From Hanleya hanleyi (Eukaryota > Mollusca > Polyplacophora > Lepidopleurida > Hanleyidae): DNA of 64,000 nt. This document shows, one piece after another, positions 33,442 through 45,800 of this stretch. The notes under the pieces are model-generated. The model saw nothing but the letters and a program-made list of their open reading frames with translations, did not search any database and was not told where the DNA came from. A program made the position numbers and the translations under genes. Where the stretch lies: the NCBI GenBank assembly GCA_036873755.1, contig JAVTVY010020293.1, positions 1 through 64,000 of the forward strand. Direction: 5' to 3'. Within the stretch, counting starts at the first letter, position 1. Each line of letters starts with the position of its first letter.

Positions 33442-34056
33442 ACAACTAGGTTCACATTTGACATGTGCCTCATCTTCTTTCTTGAGAGAACCCGAAGCTA
33501 GAAGGCTTGGTAGTTCTGAGAGGGTCGTTGTCTTCATCTGAGTTGACGACCCTCTGCTGGTTGACAAACCTGGAATGGTTGGCGAGTCGACTGTATGCTG
33601 TTCTGGGCTGCGACACCAGGCCATCTCTGACTTTATTCCAGTCACTTCATCTGTTGTCAAGACATTGAATTCAAATTTAACCGGACTCTCATTTTCATTT
33701 TTGGCAGTTACACGTAAGAGAGTTGGCGTTGGCGACTCTGGATGAGTTGGTGACACTTGAGCAGTTGCAGAATATGGCAGCTGCAGGACTGGCTTTTGAA
33801 CACTGTGGCACCAGATTGGCTGAGATTTTACCTGGACCATTTCTTCATCAACAGCTGAGGTTTCCAGGTTTAAATTTGCACCATCTTCTATGACCAGGTC
33901 TTTCTTCTTTATCATGTTCATATAACTTGACGTTACTGGTGTCTCTATGAGGTTTGGGAACTCGACTTCTGCATCAGTTCTCGGACACCAGGGTGGCTCA
34001 GTCTTTATTCGCACCATCTCATCGCCTGAAGTCTGACTGACGGTGGATACGTTCAT
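33442..34056 (-). CDS. C2H2 zinc-finger gene B, first coding exon with repeated psi-K-x-E...WC motifs
   Basis: ATG is at 34056-34054, with an in-frame TAA shortly upstream, and the donor TAGTTGT|GTAAGT ends the exon at 33442, phase 0. The 205 residues hold no finger. They repeat one short motif: DEMVRIKTEPPWC (12-24), EEMVQVKSQPIWC (71-83), DEVTGIKSEMAWC (136-148) and EDEAHVKCEPSC (194-205). VKFE occurs at 126-129. The psi-K-x-E core is the SUMO-acceptor consensus, and the acidic residues before and WC after are unusual. SUMOylation is inference. Joined to exons 2 and 3 the model is 1014 residues. Confidence 0.75.
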
Positions 34057-34069
34057 GGTGTGCAAATCT

Positions 34070-36556
34070 TAGAATATCCGGAATAACAGATCCTCTTTGG
34101 TAAAATCAATCTGTTTTCATCCCAACTCAGCGGACAGCCTGAATCAAGCTTTCCTTGTTTTGGATGACTGGCGTGACTCGTGCTTCTAAGTCTTGAAAAA
34201 CTTGTTCAGCAATGCAATGGAAGACATTACCAGAGTATGCACTTGTGGATCATCTACTGTCGTCATGCTCACCAACTTTACTGGTTCACAGGATCTGAAA
34301 TACGAATAAATACGATTCAGAAGTTAGACTCGCATCGTTCAAATTAATCAAGGGTTCATAATGTCCTATTTTGCCACAGGTCAGTAATCAGCAGCCAATA
34401 TCAATGAGAACTTAAAGGTGACATGCAAAGATTTTTTGATTTTCGTTATGAAATGCTTTGTGATTTGCCAATGAAATTGTCTTGTTTTAAAAGGGAACCC
34501 AAGCGGAAAATTAAAACTTCTCAAGGTATGTTGTCATGTTTTGTTCTGAAAAATGTCAGATTCATTTCATCAAATACATGTACATGTGTATTCCTATTGG
34601 TTGCTGAGCTACAATATAGTGGTCTAGCTCAAGATTTGGTACATCACAAGGTGAATCCTCGATGATACCAGAGATTCACGGGAGTAAAAAAACCTGAGAA
34701 TTTTATGAGTGTATTCAGTTTTAGGTATTTTTTTCAATTGAATTATAAGTAAGATTATTTCTTCAAATTCACCACCAATTCTCAATAATTTTATATTGTT
34801 TCATCCTTTAAAATAATTGACTAAGTACTGAGTTTTAGTCAGAACCTGAAAGAATTTAGTCAGATTTGGAGGTTTGAATTGAGTTTTCAAAAGCAGCAGG
34901 TGTTTGCGACTCTTTACCCCCATAGTCTAATAACTCTGCTATTGAGCATTTATAATCCAATAAGGTAATAAGCTGTCAAAGTGATGAACGTTACCTACTT
35001 GTGCAAAAAATGGACAATTTCAAGCCAGCTAGCAAAGTTTGCTTTAAGTTTATAATAGTGGATCATATTGCTTTACTGTTTTCCAGGTTCTGAAGCTTTT
35101 GGAGGTGGACATGAGGGCCATATCCAGAGATATTCTGATACCTGCTAATTGGTATGGGCGCCCAAACTTTACAGTCAATTTTAATGCTTTTTACATACAA
35201 ATGCATCCAAATACATACAAATGCACCCAAGAAAAAGGCAAGAAAGGGAGTCCCCAAATAAACTCTGGATATGGCCCTGGACACATATATGGTACACACC
35301 CTGGATGGATGACCGGATCTTTGTTACTTTGTAAGATTCACAGAAGATTTGACGACATGTTCTTTATGTACTCTGCCCTATCTAGGGTGTTCAGTACAAT
35401 AAACATTGAATTGAATTGTATGTACACGTTAATTCCTCTAATACTTCAACCACGCTATTAGATTTGTATCACCTATTTTGTGGGAAAAATTCAATCAGTA
35501 GTTCTAATAAATTTTTATCCCCTTTAAAATCTTCAAAATAACTAAGAAATAATGGATTGTTTGTTCAACTTCCTGTTCTGATAAATTTGATCACCCCCTG
35601 ATTTTTTGGTGGAAAATCGAATTATTAGGAGATATTTTTGCAGGTTGGCATGGTTGGTCCCAGGACTGCTAAAATAAACAGGCTCCTGAATTTTTTGCAG
35701 TACATTTACATTTTCATGATTCTGCTTACATGTAATTTGATATCACTTTTGCGACAGTTATCCATACATTTAGAAATATGGTTACCATAGCAACTGGTAA
35801 TAATCAAGCATTTTATTCCGAGAACTTAAATATGAATCACATATAGTAACTTAGTTAAATGTTTTGCATATTTGATAATTAAGACTTCATTGACCCACAC
35901 CAATTCCAAAATGAAGATCTCAGTAAACCGGTTGCTATGATAACCATGTTTTTAAATAATTAGAATGAACTATTTATAAGCAATATTATGAGTCTGAAAG
36001 AGATTAAGCTAATATTAGCTTTGTGAAAATTCCATCCTAAATTTACATTGTGGCTCATTAAAACATAATAGTATGTTTATCATTTCTGCCCGCACTCATT
36101 TTGCTTAGGCATCGAAGATTCGCATTATTTATTATTTTCATTATGCCGTGTCAAGCTATTTAGAAACGTTTCCCAACAAGCATGGGAAGTCAGAGATTAG
36201 AGATAGTCCTACTTTATGCGGACTACGATTTTTTTGTTTTCAATTAATTACGAGAATAATTATATGTTTATAGTTAGCCTCAGCCTGTTAGCTTCTTTGA
36301 GTGCATATTTTGTGTTGAATATTTTCTGCCAAACTACTTAAAATAGAAAAATCATTTATGATTTATCTAAAATATTGTCTAAATCGCAGAAGAATATTCT
36401 GCCATCTTCGAAGACGTGAAATGCAGACGACCCGATCTTCGTTAAGCGAGCTGTGATTGGCCAAGTTGCTTCACCAAAACCATGCCTGTACCAAGCAGTT
36501 AGCCAATCGCTAAACTCGTTTGCAGGGGTGCCGCTTTATGGTACAACAATCACGAC
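34070..36556. other. AT-rich sequence upstream of gene B, no gene seen
   Basis: This presumably contains gene B's promoter and 5' non-coding exons. A minus-strand stretch near 34290-34240 has an acceptor-like TATTTCAG, an ATG and a donor-like CTGGTAATG, but its phase does not match the exon at 34056. Plus-strand frames at 34423-34665 and 35099-35461 are unsupported. Confidence 0.4.
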
Positions 36557-38775
36557 ATATTGGAACAAGAGCCCAAGGGGCTTCAATATACGCCCATGTA
36601 TCTGGAATTACATTGGTCCAAATTTCAAAGTTGTTTGATAGCCTCGATTCCAATTGGTAGCTAGCCTACAATTTTGTGCTTCTGAGAATGTAACATATAT
36701 CTTATATTGAATGATAAACTAAAACGAGCTTAACTCTTGGTAACTAGTTGACTTTGAAGCAAGAGCCGAGAGCTCACATATCCCACACTGAAATCGACAA
36801 TAGTCAAACACAAGAAAATAGTAGTTTTCCTGCAAATGGATTCCTTTCAGACAAGATAATTTTTCATGAAGAAGAAATGATGAAGTAAACCTTTGTTCTT
36901 GAGTTAATAAAGAGGTATGAAGTTCATAAAGGACCCCTCTCCCCATTAAATTACTAAATGTATGGTTTTTATTTCACAACAGTTTAACTAAATGTAGCTG
37001 TTTCAAATATGGGAGACAACTCCACAGGATGACTGCCATATAGATGTAGGGGAGAGAACTCTGAATATTTCAACCTAACACATATGATCAACTAAACCTG
37101 ATTCCGTTTTGACATTGGACAAATTGATCTCAAAATGTATGGCTCCTCTTTGCCATGGGAGTAAGGTATACTCAAAGTTTGGTACCATTCCATACCTTGA
37201 AACCAGAGATATCGCATGGACAACAAATGTTAATGGATGAATGGACAGAACGCAACATCGCGTTACATGACCTCGTCTTCGACAGGCATATGAAAATGTG
37301 ATTTCCTGATTTTGGGGTCACAGTTACCTTGACCTTTGACCATGACCTAAATTTTGGTACACGACACTTCGTCTTCCGTCAATGTATCAATGGACACAAA
37401 AAATCATGATTTTTGTGAATTTCATGTTTTGGGGGTCAGTGAACTTGGCGTTCGGCCTTGACCTACATTTTGGTATGTGACACATCATGTCCCCCTAATG
37501 AATCTACGGACACAAAACAAAGTAATTTTCAAAGATTTCTTGATTCTGGAGTCACAGTGACCTTGACTATTGACCATGATCTAAATTTTGGTACATGGCA
37601 AACCATCTCCCTGTAATTTCTCAATGGACACAAAACATCATGATTTTTAACAATTTAAAGATTTTGGGGTCACAGTGACCTTGACCTTTGACCTACATTT
37701 TGGTATGTGACACATCATGTCCCCCTAATGTATCTGACACAGAAAAAATTTTATTTTTAATAATTTCCTGATTTTGGGGTCACAGTGACCTTCGACCTTG
37801 ACCTAATTTTTGGTATGCGACACTTCATTTCCCCCTATTGAATCCACTCACCAAATATTAGCAATTTTTAATGATTTCCTGATTTTTAGGTCACACTGAC
37901 CTTTGACCTTGATTCTGGTGTCACAGTGATCTTGACTATTGACCTGGATCTAAATTTTGGTACATGACAAAACGGTTACCCGTAATTTCTCAATGGACTA
38001 AAAAAATCATGATTTTTAACAATTTCATGATTTTGGGGTAACTGTGACCTTGACCTTTGACCTTGACCTACATTTTCATATGTGACACATTGTGTCCCCC
38101 TAATGTATCTACTCACACAAAGAAATGTTATTTTTAATAATTTCCAGATTTTTGGGTCAGTGACCTTTGACCTTTGACCTTGACCTATATTTTGGTATGC
38201 GACACCTCATTTCCCCCTATTGAATCCACTCACAAAAAAATTAGAAAGTTTTAATGATTTCCTGATTTTTCCGTCACACTGACCTTTGACCTCTGACCTC
38301 GACCTACACATCGTTTCCCCCTAGGGCATCCACTCACCGAAAATTAGAACTGTAGATAGAAAACTGTCAATGATCAATGATTTCCTGATGTTAGGCAACA
38401 GTGACCTTTGACCTCTGACCTCGACCTTAATTTTGGTACGCGACACATCGTCTCCACCTAGCGTATCCACTCACAAAAAATTGCAACTGTGGATAGAAAA
38501 CGTTCACAGATATAGACCGGACACAAACATTTCAGTGATTTCCTGTTTTTTAGGCCAGTGACCTTTGACCTCTGACCTTGACCTTCATTTTGGTACGCGA
38601 CACATCGTCTCCCCATAGGGTATCCACTCACCAAAAATTAGAACTGTAGATAGAAAACTGTCCCAGATATAGACCGGACACGAGGGACGGACAGACGGAC
38701 GGACGGATGGACTGGACAGACGGATGGAAACCGCCTTGACATAATACGTCCGCCTTTTGGCGAGCGTATAATGAG
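36557..38775 (+). mobile_element. ~2.2 kb dispersed element, copy 1, with half-site array and GACGGAC cap
   Basis: It is homologous, in the same orientation, to 49352-51567 from end to end. The first ~690 bp is non-repetitive (TCAATATACG, CAAGAGCCGAGAGCTCAC, GCTCCTCTTTGCCATG). It is followed by 11-12 degenerate ~115-bp units (about 37290-38640) built on TTTCCTGATTTTGGGGTCA and TGACCTTTGACCTTGACC. It ends in a GACGGACGGACGG run and ATAATACGTCCGCCTTTTGG. No coding frame. A non-autonomous element. Confidence 0.8.
37290..38640 (+). repeat. Array of ~115-bp units rich in nuclear-receptor half-sites
   Basis: TGACCT half-sites (complement AGGTCA) occur as TGACCTTTGACC, a DR1 spacing, and as TGACCTTGACC, whose complement contains TCAAGGTCA. 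DR1 is the classic RXR/HNF4-type spacing and TCAAGGTCA the ERR/SF-1 type. Binding is not shown. Confidence 0.75.
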
Positions 38776-39568
38776 AAGGAATAGTTCCCATACAGTTATT
38801 TCTTCCAATAACAATTTGATGTTATAGGATGTAATAGTATACTATCATAATCATCCACTAATTTTGCGACAAGCCTGCGGGCTTCGATAAATCCATCATT
38901 GATCGATCGGTAAATGCGAGGCGAGTACCAGGCCAAGACAAAAACAGATCTTTTTCTTATTCTTCGAGTTTGTCCGACTAGAAAGTGGCTACATTTACAG
39001 CCTATTTTTTGTTTGCCAAGGCATTTCAGTTTGTTATTTATCATCAAAAAGACATTATCTGAAACGTGGCTACACTCTCTAGAGGAAATGTAGGCACATT
39101 TTTAAGATGTGTCACAAAACCCCCCACATTTGCGGTTAGGCCTCATTCATTAAGTTTAATGAGCCCAATGTATTTTAAGTTCACTCAGTAACATTGCATA
39201 TCCCTGAATATCAGATTTAGAATTTAAACTTCAATAAGCTTATCTCTCAACTGCTTGAAACATGCAGTGAAATGGCATCTTACTCATAATCACCCAAACT
39301 TTCTGCACCAAAAGTGGATCCAGACCATTTGGGTTCCCCTTTGAGGGTTCATACTCCAATCACGAGACAATGCATACACTAGCCAAGTCTGGGGACTTGC
39401 GTCTAGACTTGAGCCTTTTCAGCTACATAAAGACTCAGACAATAGCTGCCTACATGAAGTATCTACCCCTTTGAGCATTTAAAACCCAAATATCCAAAAC
39501 AGTTGGGATCCACTGTACTGAAAAAAAGACAAGGTTCATAAACATTTTGAACATCATTTTAGAGACAG
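38776..39568. other. Intergenic sequence, no gene seen
   Basis: Only short frames (up to 83 codons, minus, 38796-39047), with no recognisable features. Confidence 0.45.
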
Positions 39569-39880
39569 GAGTAGTGTGACTAACGTCACAGGACCTACGA
39601 AGTAGGGTGAGGAAGATGACTTGGGGGTCCAAGCATAATGTTATAGGCCACCTAGATGACTTGGGGGTCCAAATGTAATGTTATAGGTCACCTAAGTAGG
39701 TCAAATTTTCATCAAATTCGGTCAGCTCAGAACTTGCTGGTAACAGTCCCCTAATGAACGTTCATGCCAAAATCAAGGTTCTAATGTCAGCGGTTCTCCT
39801 TATTTTGCCAACATAAGCATTCGGATGGACTGACTCACTCATATTACCGGACGATTTGCAAATGAGAGCCTACTTCGTAG
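39569..39880 (+). repeat. Direct repeat, copy 1 of 2
   Basis: It shares with 40206-40490 TGACTAACGTCACAGGACC, GATGACTTGGGGGTCCAAG, CTTGCTGGTAACAGTCCCC and TTTGCAAATGAGAGCC. Copy 1 has an extra internal duplication of the GACTTGGGGGTCC block. Confidence 0.85.
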
Positions 39881-40205
39881 GAAAAATAGTTCATCAACTG
39901 ATTACTAGTAGTATGATATATTACATCGAGATCACCTTAGCCGGCTAGTGTGACCAATTACTACTTTTTTAAAGCTTCAGTAAAAACTAAATCATCCCTG
40001 GATGAAAGACTTCCATGGAATAAGGAAGAACTAGTTACGATTATTTTTGTATAATTTTGTCATTGTTCACAATCAAACTTTTCAAGCTTGTATGCCCAGA
40101 AACCAATTAGCGTGGGTGTTTGAATTTCATTATTTTGACAAGTTTTAGTTCATTTCTGCTGATAATTTTGCTGTATAAGTAAAGCTGGGCTCTTATACAC
40201 ATGAA

Positions 40206-40490
40206 TAGCGTGACTAACGTCACAGGACCTACAAAGTAGGGTGAGGAAGATGACTTGGGGGTCCAAGCATAATGTTATAGGTCACTTTTAAAGTAGGTCA
40301 AATTTTATCCAAAGTAGGTCAGCTTAGAACTTGCTGGTAACAGTCCCCTAATGCAAGTTCATGCCAAAAATCAAGGTTCTAATGTCAACGGTTCTTCTTA
40401 TTTTGCCAATGAAAGGATTCCGATAGGGATGGACTACCTCACTCACTCGTTACCTAACAATTTGCAAATGAGAGCCTACTTCGAGAATAT
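40206..40490 (+). repeat. Direct repeat, copy 2 of 2
   Basis: Second copy of the 39569-39880 repeat, ~325 bp after the first, with substitutions and indels. Between them lies unique AT-rich sequence. Confidence 0.85.
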
Positions 40491-40742
40491 GAATATCCTT
40501 GCACCAAGAAAACGTTATACCGTACTCTATATAGTTATACCTGTTGTTTCAAACAGACGATTCACCCAGCACCACCACCACCAAAAAAAAACAAAAAAAA
40601 ACACTTTCATGGAGCAGTCATTGGCTACTGCTAACATTGATTTCCTATGCAACATTTGTCAGTGAACCCCATTGTGAAGGAAAACAATAAGTGCTCCCTT
40701 GTCATGGCACGCTGTTCAGTCATTTGCATACACTTCGCCAGC

Positions 40743-41353
40743 CATGCATAAGATGGCTTGCGAATCGTGTGTCTCCATAATCGCGGAGCGATATCCGGTG
40801 TTTTACCGGATTCTGTTCGGCCTTCATCCGGCGGAGAACAGACTCGAAAACTCTGATAAATTACAGGTTTTCATACATACCTTGGAAACAGATATTGCCG
40901 GGGCTTACAAAATATATAGGTATGAATAACTTTCGTATCATCCAAGAGGTGTGGTAGATCTGTAATTTTGAACAAGATCATCACATGACTCGAAAATGGC
41001 AGGTTACGTTGGGGTTACGTTGGTAGACTTTAGCGGATTGGCTGACGAAGTCATGTGGTATTGATTTCTGGAAATTTCCTCTTGCAGTTGCCGAAAGTAG
41101 TCTGAAATGGATACACACGACCCCAGGGTCAGTCTTACCACGTATAGATGACCCAGATGGTTACAGGTTGGCTGTTCAGTGCATTAAGAAATTGCTCGAC
41201 AGAAAGCGTTTACGGAAAGGAACTAGAATTTCGTCAATTCTGACAAATAGTCCGAAAAACAACTCATCGGAAAATACTATGTTTAGCAAATATTTGAATT
41301 GCTTCATGCAATCCAAGCGCTCGAGGCGGTCTATAGCTTTTTCCACGGTGTAA
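40743..41353 (+). CDS. Candidate small two-exon gene, unrecognised
   Basis: A first open segment (HKMACESCVSIIAERYP, RLENSDKLQVFIHTLE, GAYKIY) ends at ATATATAG|GTATGA (40920), phase 2. A second segment, entered after CCGAAAG (41100), reads SLKWIHTTPGSVLPRIDD, then LAVQCIKKLLDRKRLRKG and a basic tail to TAA at 41351-41353. The phases match, and an inverted, frame-broken copy of the first ~430 bp lies at 16298-16700. The intron would be ~180 bp and its acceptor lacks a close pyrimidine tract, and no family is recognised. It may be part of a repeat rather than a gene. Confidence 0.3.
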
Positions 41354-41359
41354 ATACAG

Positions 41360-43027
41360 ATGTCGTCTGCTTCATTTATTCGCCAAGTTTACCACCAAAG
41401 CAAAAAATAGACAGCACAGAATAAAAACAATACTCCTATAAAATTTCATTTCATTCTGTTGGATAGGTTTTTTTTTGTGAAAGAGCGTACAAACTCCCGA
41501 CACACGCTATTGCGACCTACACGCTAATTGGTCTCACCAGTCTAGGCTAAACAAGTAGGCCTAGGTCCCCAGCGTTGATTGATTGTGAACTTGAGATCCA
41601 ACAACTGTTTCGAACAACACATTACAAAACGCCCCATACTTTAGAGCAGTCGTAAAACATTACATTAATAACCTATAGTACTAAATTATAACAACGTGTA
41701 ACCGTTTACCTCTATTTATACATTGTTGTTGCAATAGAAATTCATTTCATGCGAATTTTCAGCGTGCATCTTTGAAACATTGCGCGCCACAACACAGCAA
41801 CGCTGAGAGTATTCCAAAATGCGGACTTGTCACGTAGGTCGGAAGAAGTCATCGCAGATAAACTCCTGGATAAAGGAGGAATTTCCGATTTCAACAACTA
41901 TATCTGTTTTCAACAATGTCAACAATGATGCTTGTTTGATGAAGATTATTTTGACCGAGTTATTTGCCGTTATCGAAATGAAAGGAGCTAGGAAGAGAAA
42001 ATAACTGCCCAGGGGAGTTGACAAATATGTTATCTATCCATTGAAGCTCACAAAACGATGAGCCATTTCGACAATGGATGGAATAATTTATTTTGTGATA
42101 GGAACGCATCTTTGTTTTTATCAGAGTAATCTTGATGAACGAATTTAGAGTGTTTCCGACATTTTATTATTATTTAATTTTTTTGCCGGTAGGTATTTCT
42201 CTTTATTATGGCCAGCCTGACACAAACAAATTATTATACTTCATGTAAATTCGTAATGTTTTCATTGGTTGACAGCCTGTCACGTGCCATTCTACAAATC
42301 TTGATATTGGGTAACACGGGCCGCGGAGCGGGGGGGCAGGTGGGCTGACCCCCTATCTTAAGTCCTATCTTAGATAGCACCAGTGCAACATTTAACATGG
42401 CCGGTATAGAGTTCAGCCCCTCAACTGTTAATTATCAAATAAAATATATGCATTACAGGCCTATAAAAAAACGAAAAATCGGAAATACTGACAGAGGCGT
42501 TTCCCTGTGGGAATTTTCAGTTGGACAGCTAAACCTGCTGTGTGTTAATATCACGCAATTAAATACTGGTAACCGTATCAATAATTTGGCTTGTCGAATC
42601 CCGAGCTCTCCATTCCTGGCTCCTCTCCCGAAGGTGATCAAAGTTGTTCTCTGCTCTCATTCTCAGTACCCTCTTGCCGACGAAATGATAATCTCGACCT
42701 CTTTTGATTTGACGCTGACCATAATGGGTGTTTGTGAGAGGCTCTCTGTACCATTTTCGGCTACATCATGAGATTTATCATGCATGTTTTCTGGTTGAAT
42801 TCGTTGAGGAGGCGTTGTACATTTATTCTGCACATTGTGCTGCTGAGTATGTTTGTTTTGTTGTTCCTGTTGAGGGCCATACAGGTTTAGCCATTAGAGT
42901 TGGCTTGTTCAACCCTAATTGGCCTGCAGCGATTTGGGGTGTACCGCAGCCTAGAAAAGAGAGGGAAGTGCCCCCCTCCCCACCCCTCCATATATTTTCG
43001 TTATTCCTAAGGCTAGATTGTTGAAAG
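41360..43027. other. Intergenic sequence with unsupported open frames
   Basis: Plus-strand frames at 41819-42004 (61 codons, basic end) and 42397-42771 (124 codons, starting MAGIEFSPS) have no recognised domain. A G/C-rich patch with GGCCGCGGAGCGGGGGGG lies at about 42320. Neither frame is called a gene. Confidence 0.3.
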
Positions 43028-43438
43028 TTACTACACTATATCTTTGGGTCAAGCTCCAATAGAAAATTAAAAAAAAACCAATATGGCCGTCATGATGACA
43101 TCATTTTTCGATTTTTTTTTCATTTATGTGTTTTCTTCGCAAAAACTGCATGATAAATTAGTAAAAAGCATTTTGATGTGAATAGATTTTGCCCACTTTT
43201 CCACGCAGAAAAAAAGACATAACTTTTCTGGTACACAGTTTTACACTTAACCGTGATCCTCTTCTTGGAGCGTTATGCGAATAAGATGATAAACTACAAA
43301 GTTAAGAAGTGTAAGCGCAAAAGTTTATGTTGTTCCGGAGATAGGAGCAAAGAAATTGCCGCCCCCTTTTTTACAGTAACCGATAGATCTTGTATACGTG
43401 CACATTATGAAGATAATTGTCTTGAAAAATAGAAGTTG

Positions 43439-43794
43439 CATTTACCAGGTTACCCCCTGTTGAGGCGTTTACTCCATCCGACGTCCACAATACTCATCCA
43501 TTAACATCAGATGAGTTGTTTGAGCTGATCTGTCATCACAGCTCCCGAGCTAGCGTATCTAATTCCGCTGAAGCCGGTGCTAGGGGCCGTGTGGATATTT
43601 CATAGTCTCCACATGAACAGCTGCAATAATTTAGCGTGGCTGAGATACTAAGGCTACGTCCGAGAATCCACCGTATTCTCGGGTCTGAATATCAGGTGCA
43701 GGAGATGCTTTCCTGTAATGTCATATGGTTGATTTTTAGTCACCAGACGTCGCCGATTTTCCCCACCTCTTGCACATCGCTCCAATTTATTAAC
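43439..43794 (+). repeat. Dispersed repeat copy 1 with structured tail motif F
   Basis: Includes GAGGCGTTTACTCCATCCGA, TCTAATTCCGCT...GCTAGGGGCCGTG, the hairpin CAGCTGC...GTGGCTG (43618-43642) and GGATGCTTTCC-like text. Its direct partner is at 43936-44270. The TAATTCCGCT...GGGGCC block is shared with the Penelope-like tail at 14.5 kb. Confidence 0.8.
43618..43642 (+). ncRNA. Structured tail motif, copy F
   Basis: CAGCTGC pairs with GTGGCTG allowing two G-T wobbles. The upstream helix is GTGTGG (43589-43594) with CCACAT (43609-43614). GAGATAC follows as in copies A, B, H and I. Confidence 0.55.
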
Positions 43795-43935
43795 TGTATA
43801 TATGGTGGGACTGTTAGTCCCCGAGGCCCGCCCTATGTGTATGTCACTCGACAAATATTTGTAGGTTTATGGTTTTGGTGGGAAATTTATTGAGCCGTAT
43901 GACGTCGGGCATTACAGGTTCTCTGTGTATTCTTA

Positions 43936-44270
43936 CATTTACCAGGTTACCCCATTTTGAGGCGTTTACTCCATCCGACGTCCACGATGCTCATCCATCA
44001 ATACCAGATGAGTTGTTTGAGCTGATCCGTCATCGAAGCTCCGGAGCTAGCGTATCTAATTCCGCTTAAGCCGGTGCTAGGGGCCGTGTGGATATTTCAT
44101 TGTCTTCGCAAGAACAGATGCAATAAAAGCACGCCTAAGACAATATTAAGGCTACGTATACTCGGGTCTGAATGTTAGGTGCCGAGGGATGCTTTCCTGT
44201 AGTGTCATATGGTTGCTTTTTAGTCACCAGACGTCGCCAATTTCCCCCACCTCTTGCATAGCTCTCCAAT
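43936..44270 (+). repeat. Dispersed repeat copy 2, tail motif decayed
   Basis: Same order of blocks as 43439-43794. Its hairpin (about 44115-44137) has lost pairing (CAGATGC against CACGCCTA). Confidence 0.8.
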
Positions 44271-45800
44271 GTTCAACAATCTGTCGTTACTCACCTTCCA
44301 GCACAGATTTCACAGTCTCGCACGAGACTTGAACAATATTCTCACCATTGCGTACTACTTCCACCGCCTGCACCTTCTCCTCACATTTACTTCCAGTCTT
44401 CGCCCTCTCATCTCCTTACTCATGCGTTACTTCTCAGCGTTTCAGAAGTGTACACCTTCTGAAGGTTCTGTACTTCACACTTCCAACAGACTTACCACCT
44501 TCATTACTTCCAGAAGCATGGGAGAATGGGAGTTTTCTCAAGAGTCACCACATCGTCACGATCAATCGCCATCTTTGTCACACACCGCGGCAGGGTCATG
44601 CCAATCGTGACCTCTCTGACAGAATATGGCTTTGCAAAGACGATGCACATGCCAAAAGGAGTGACACCGGAAACATCCAAATGCATGACCAGGAACAACA
44701 ATCAGCATTATACACTCGTCCGACACATGAAAGGGTCCAGCTGATGCAAATCCGCCTTCAAAAATACTTTTCCCACACCACCTTAAACTTGAATAACGGT
44801 GCTTTAGCCCCTCAACAAATAAATGTGTCAACAAAATGCACAATAAACCTACCTAGGTTAATAGTGAGGTTTGAAGATCCCTATACCATACAGTTGATGC
44901 AGAATGTTCAGACAATACAGAGAGAGAGAGAGAGAGAGAGAGTGAGTGAATAGAGTTTAAAGGAGTACTTACCTTATTTTTGAGTGTGATTATATTTATC
45001 GGCAATCATATTCCAAATCTTATTATATAAAATTTATGTTGATAGAATGCGAAATAAAAGAAATATTGAATATTTTGTTGCTCGCCACGGCGTGCACTGG
45101 GCGCCGCCATTGCACCACTGTGTGACGTTTTTAGATGAGCGGAAGTGAGTATATACTCATCTAAAAACGTCATAACGTGACGTCATGGAGATTTAAGGTT
45201 GATCGTGTTGGTAATGCCGATAATTCGCACGAGAAGGAACCCAGTAAATCCACTGACGTTCTAGTTGATTTTAGTAATTCAAGTGTAATCATGAAAATGT
45301 TTACGAACTTAGAAGCATCATCGTTCAACTGAAATCACTGGACAATTGCAGAGGACGCTCTTTTAGTCTTCTCGTTTAGCTTCAAATTTTGTTCAAATTG
45401 AATCTAGCAAGTTTCAGTTGAAAAACTTGGGGAAGAAATTCTTCAGTTGGTGGAGATAACCTAAACCACTCTCCTTTTGTGAATTACACCCGTGGGATTT
45501 GTCGCGCCAGTTTTTCCTCGAATTAAAACTCGGGCACAGAGTAACGTCACTTTCAACATTTTTTCAGCTATATCACGACAGGGAAGGGAGGAGGAGGGGT
45601 TACTCACTTGTAACAGAGCAGATCTAATGCTGCCATTTTTTGTAGTGTTATCACTGAAATATCATGCCGTAGGCAGACATGACACCCCACTCAGTCACAT
45701 TATACTGACACCGAGCGAACCAGTCCATGTTTTATCCTTGTTTTATCCTCTTAGCCCCTACCTGGCCCCTGGGGGCACTTTCCGCTCCCCTGATGGTTAT
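44271..45800. other. Non-coding interior of the composite
   Basis: A 201-codon plus-strand frame (44348-44953) and overlapping frames on both strands have low-complexity, unrelated compositions and end in the (AG)n run; I reject them as genes. ATACTCATCTAAAAACGTCA around 45155 forms a short inverted repeat with TGACGTTTTTAGATGAG at about 45122. Confidence 0.4.
44918..44942 (+). repeat. (AG)n microsatellite
   Basis: About 12 AG dinucleotides in a row. Confidence 0.95.

Noticed and set aside
42397..42771. 124-codon frame starting MAGIEFSPS
   Set aside because: No recognised family; opposite-strand frame of similar quality; kept only as a note in the gap entry.
44348..44953. 201-codon plus-strand open frame
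   Set aside because: Overlaps frames in all registers, ends in an (AG)n run translated as Arg-Glu repeats, and lies inside a repeat composite.
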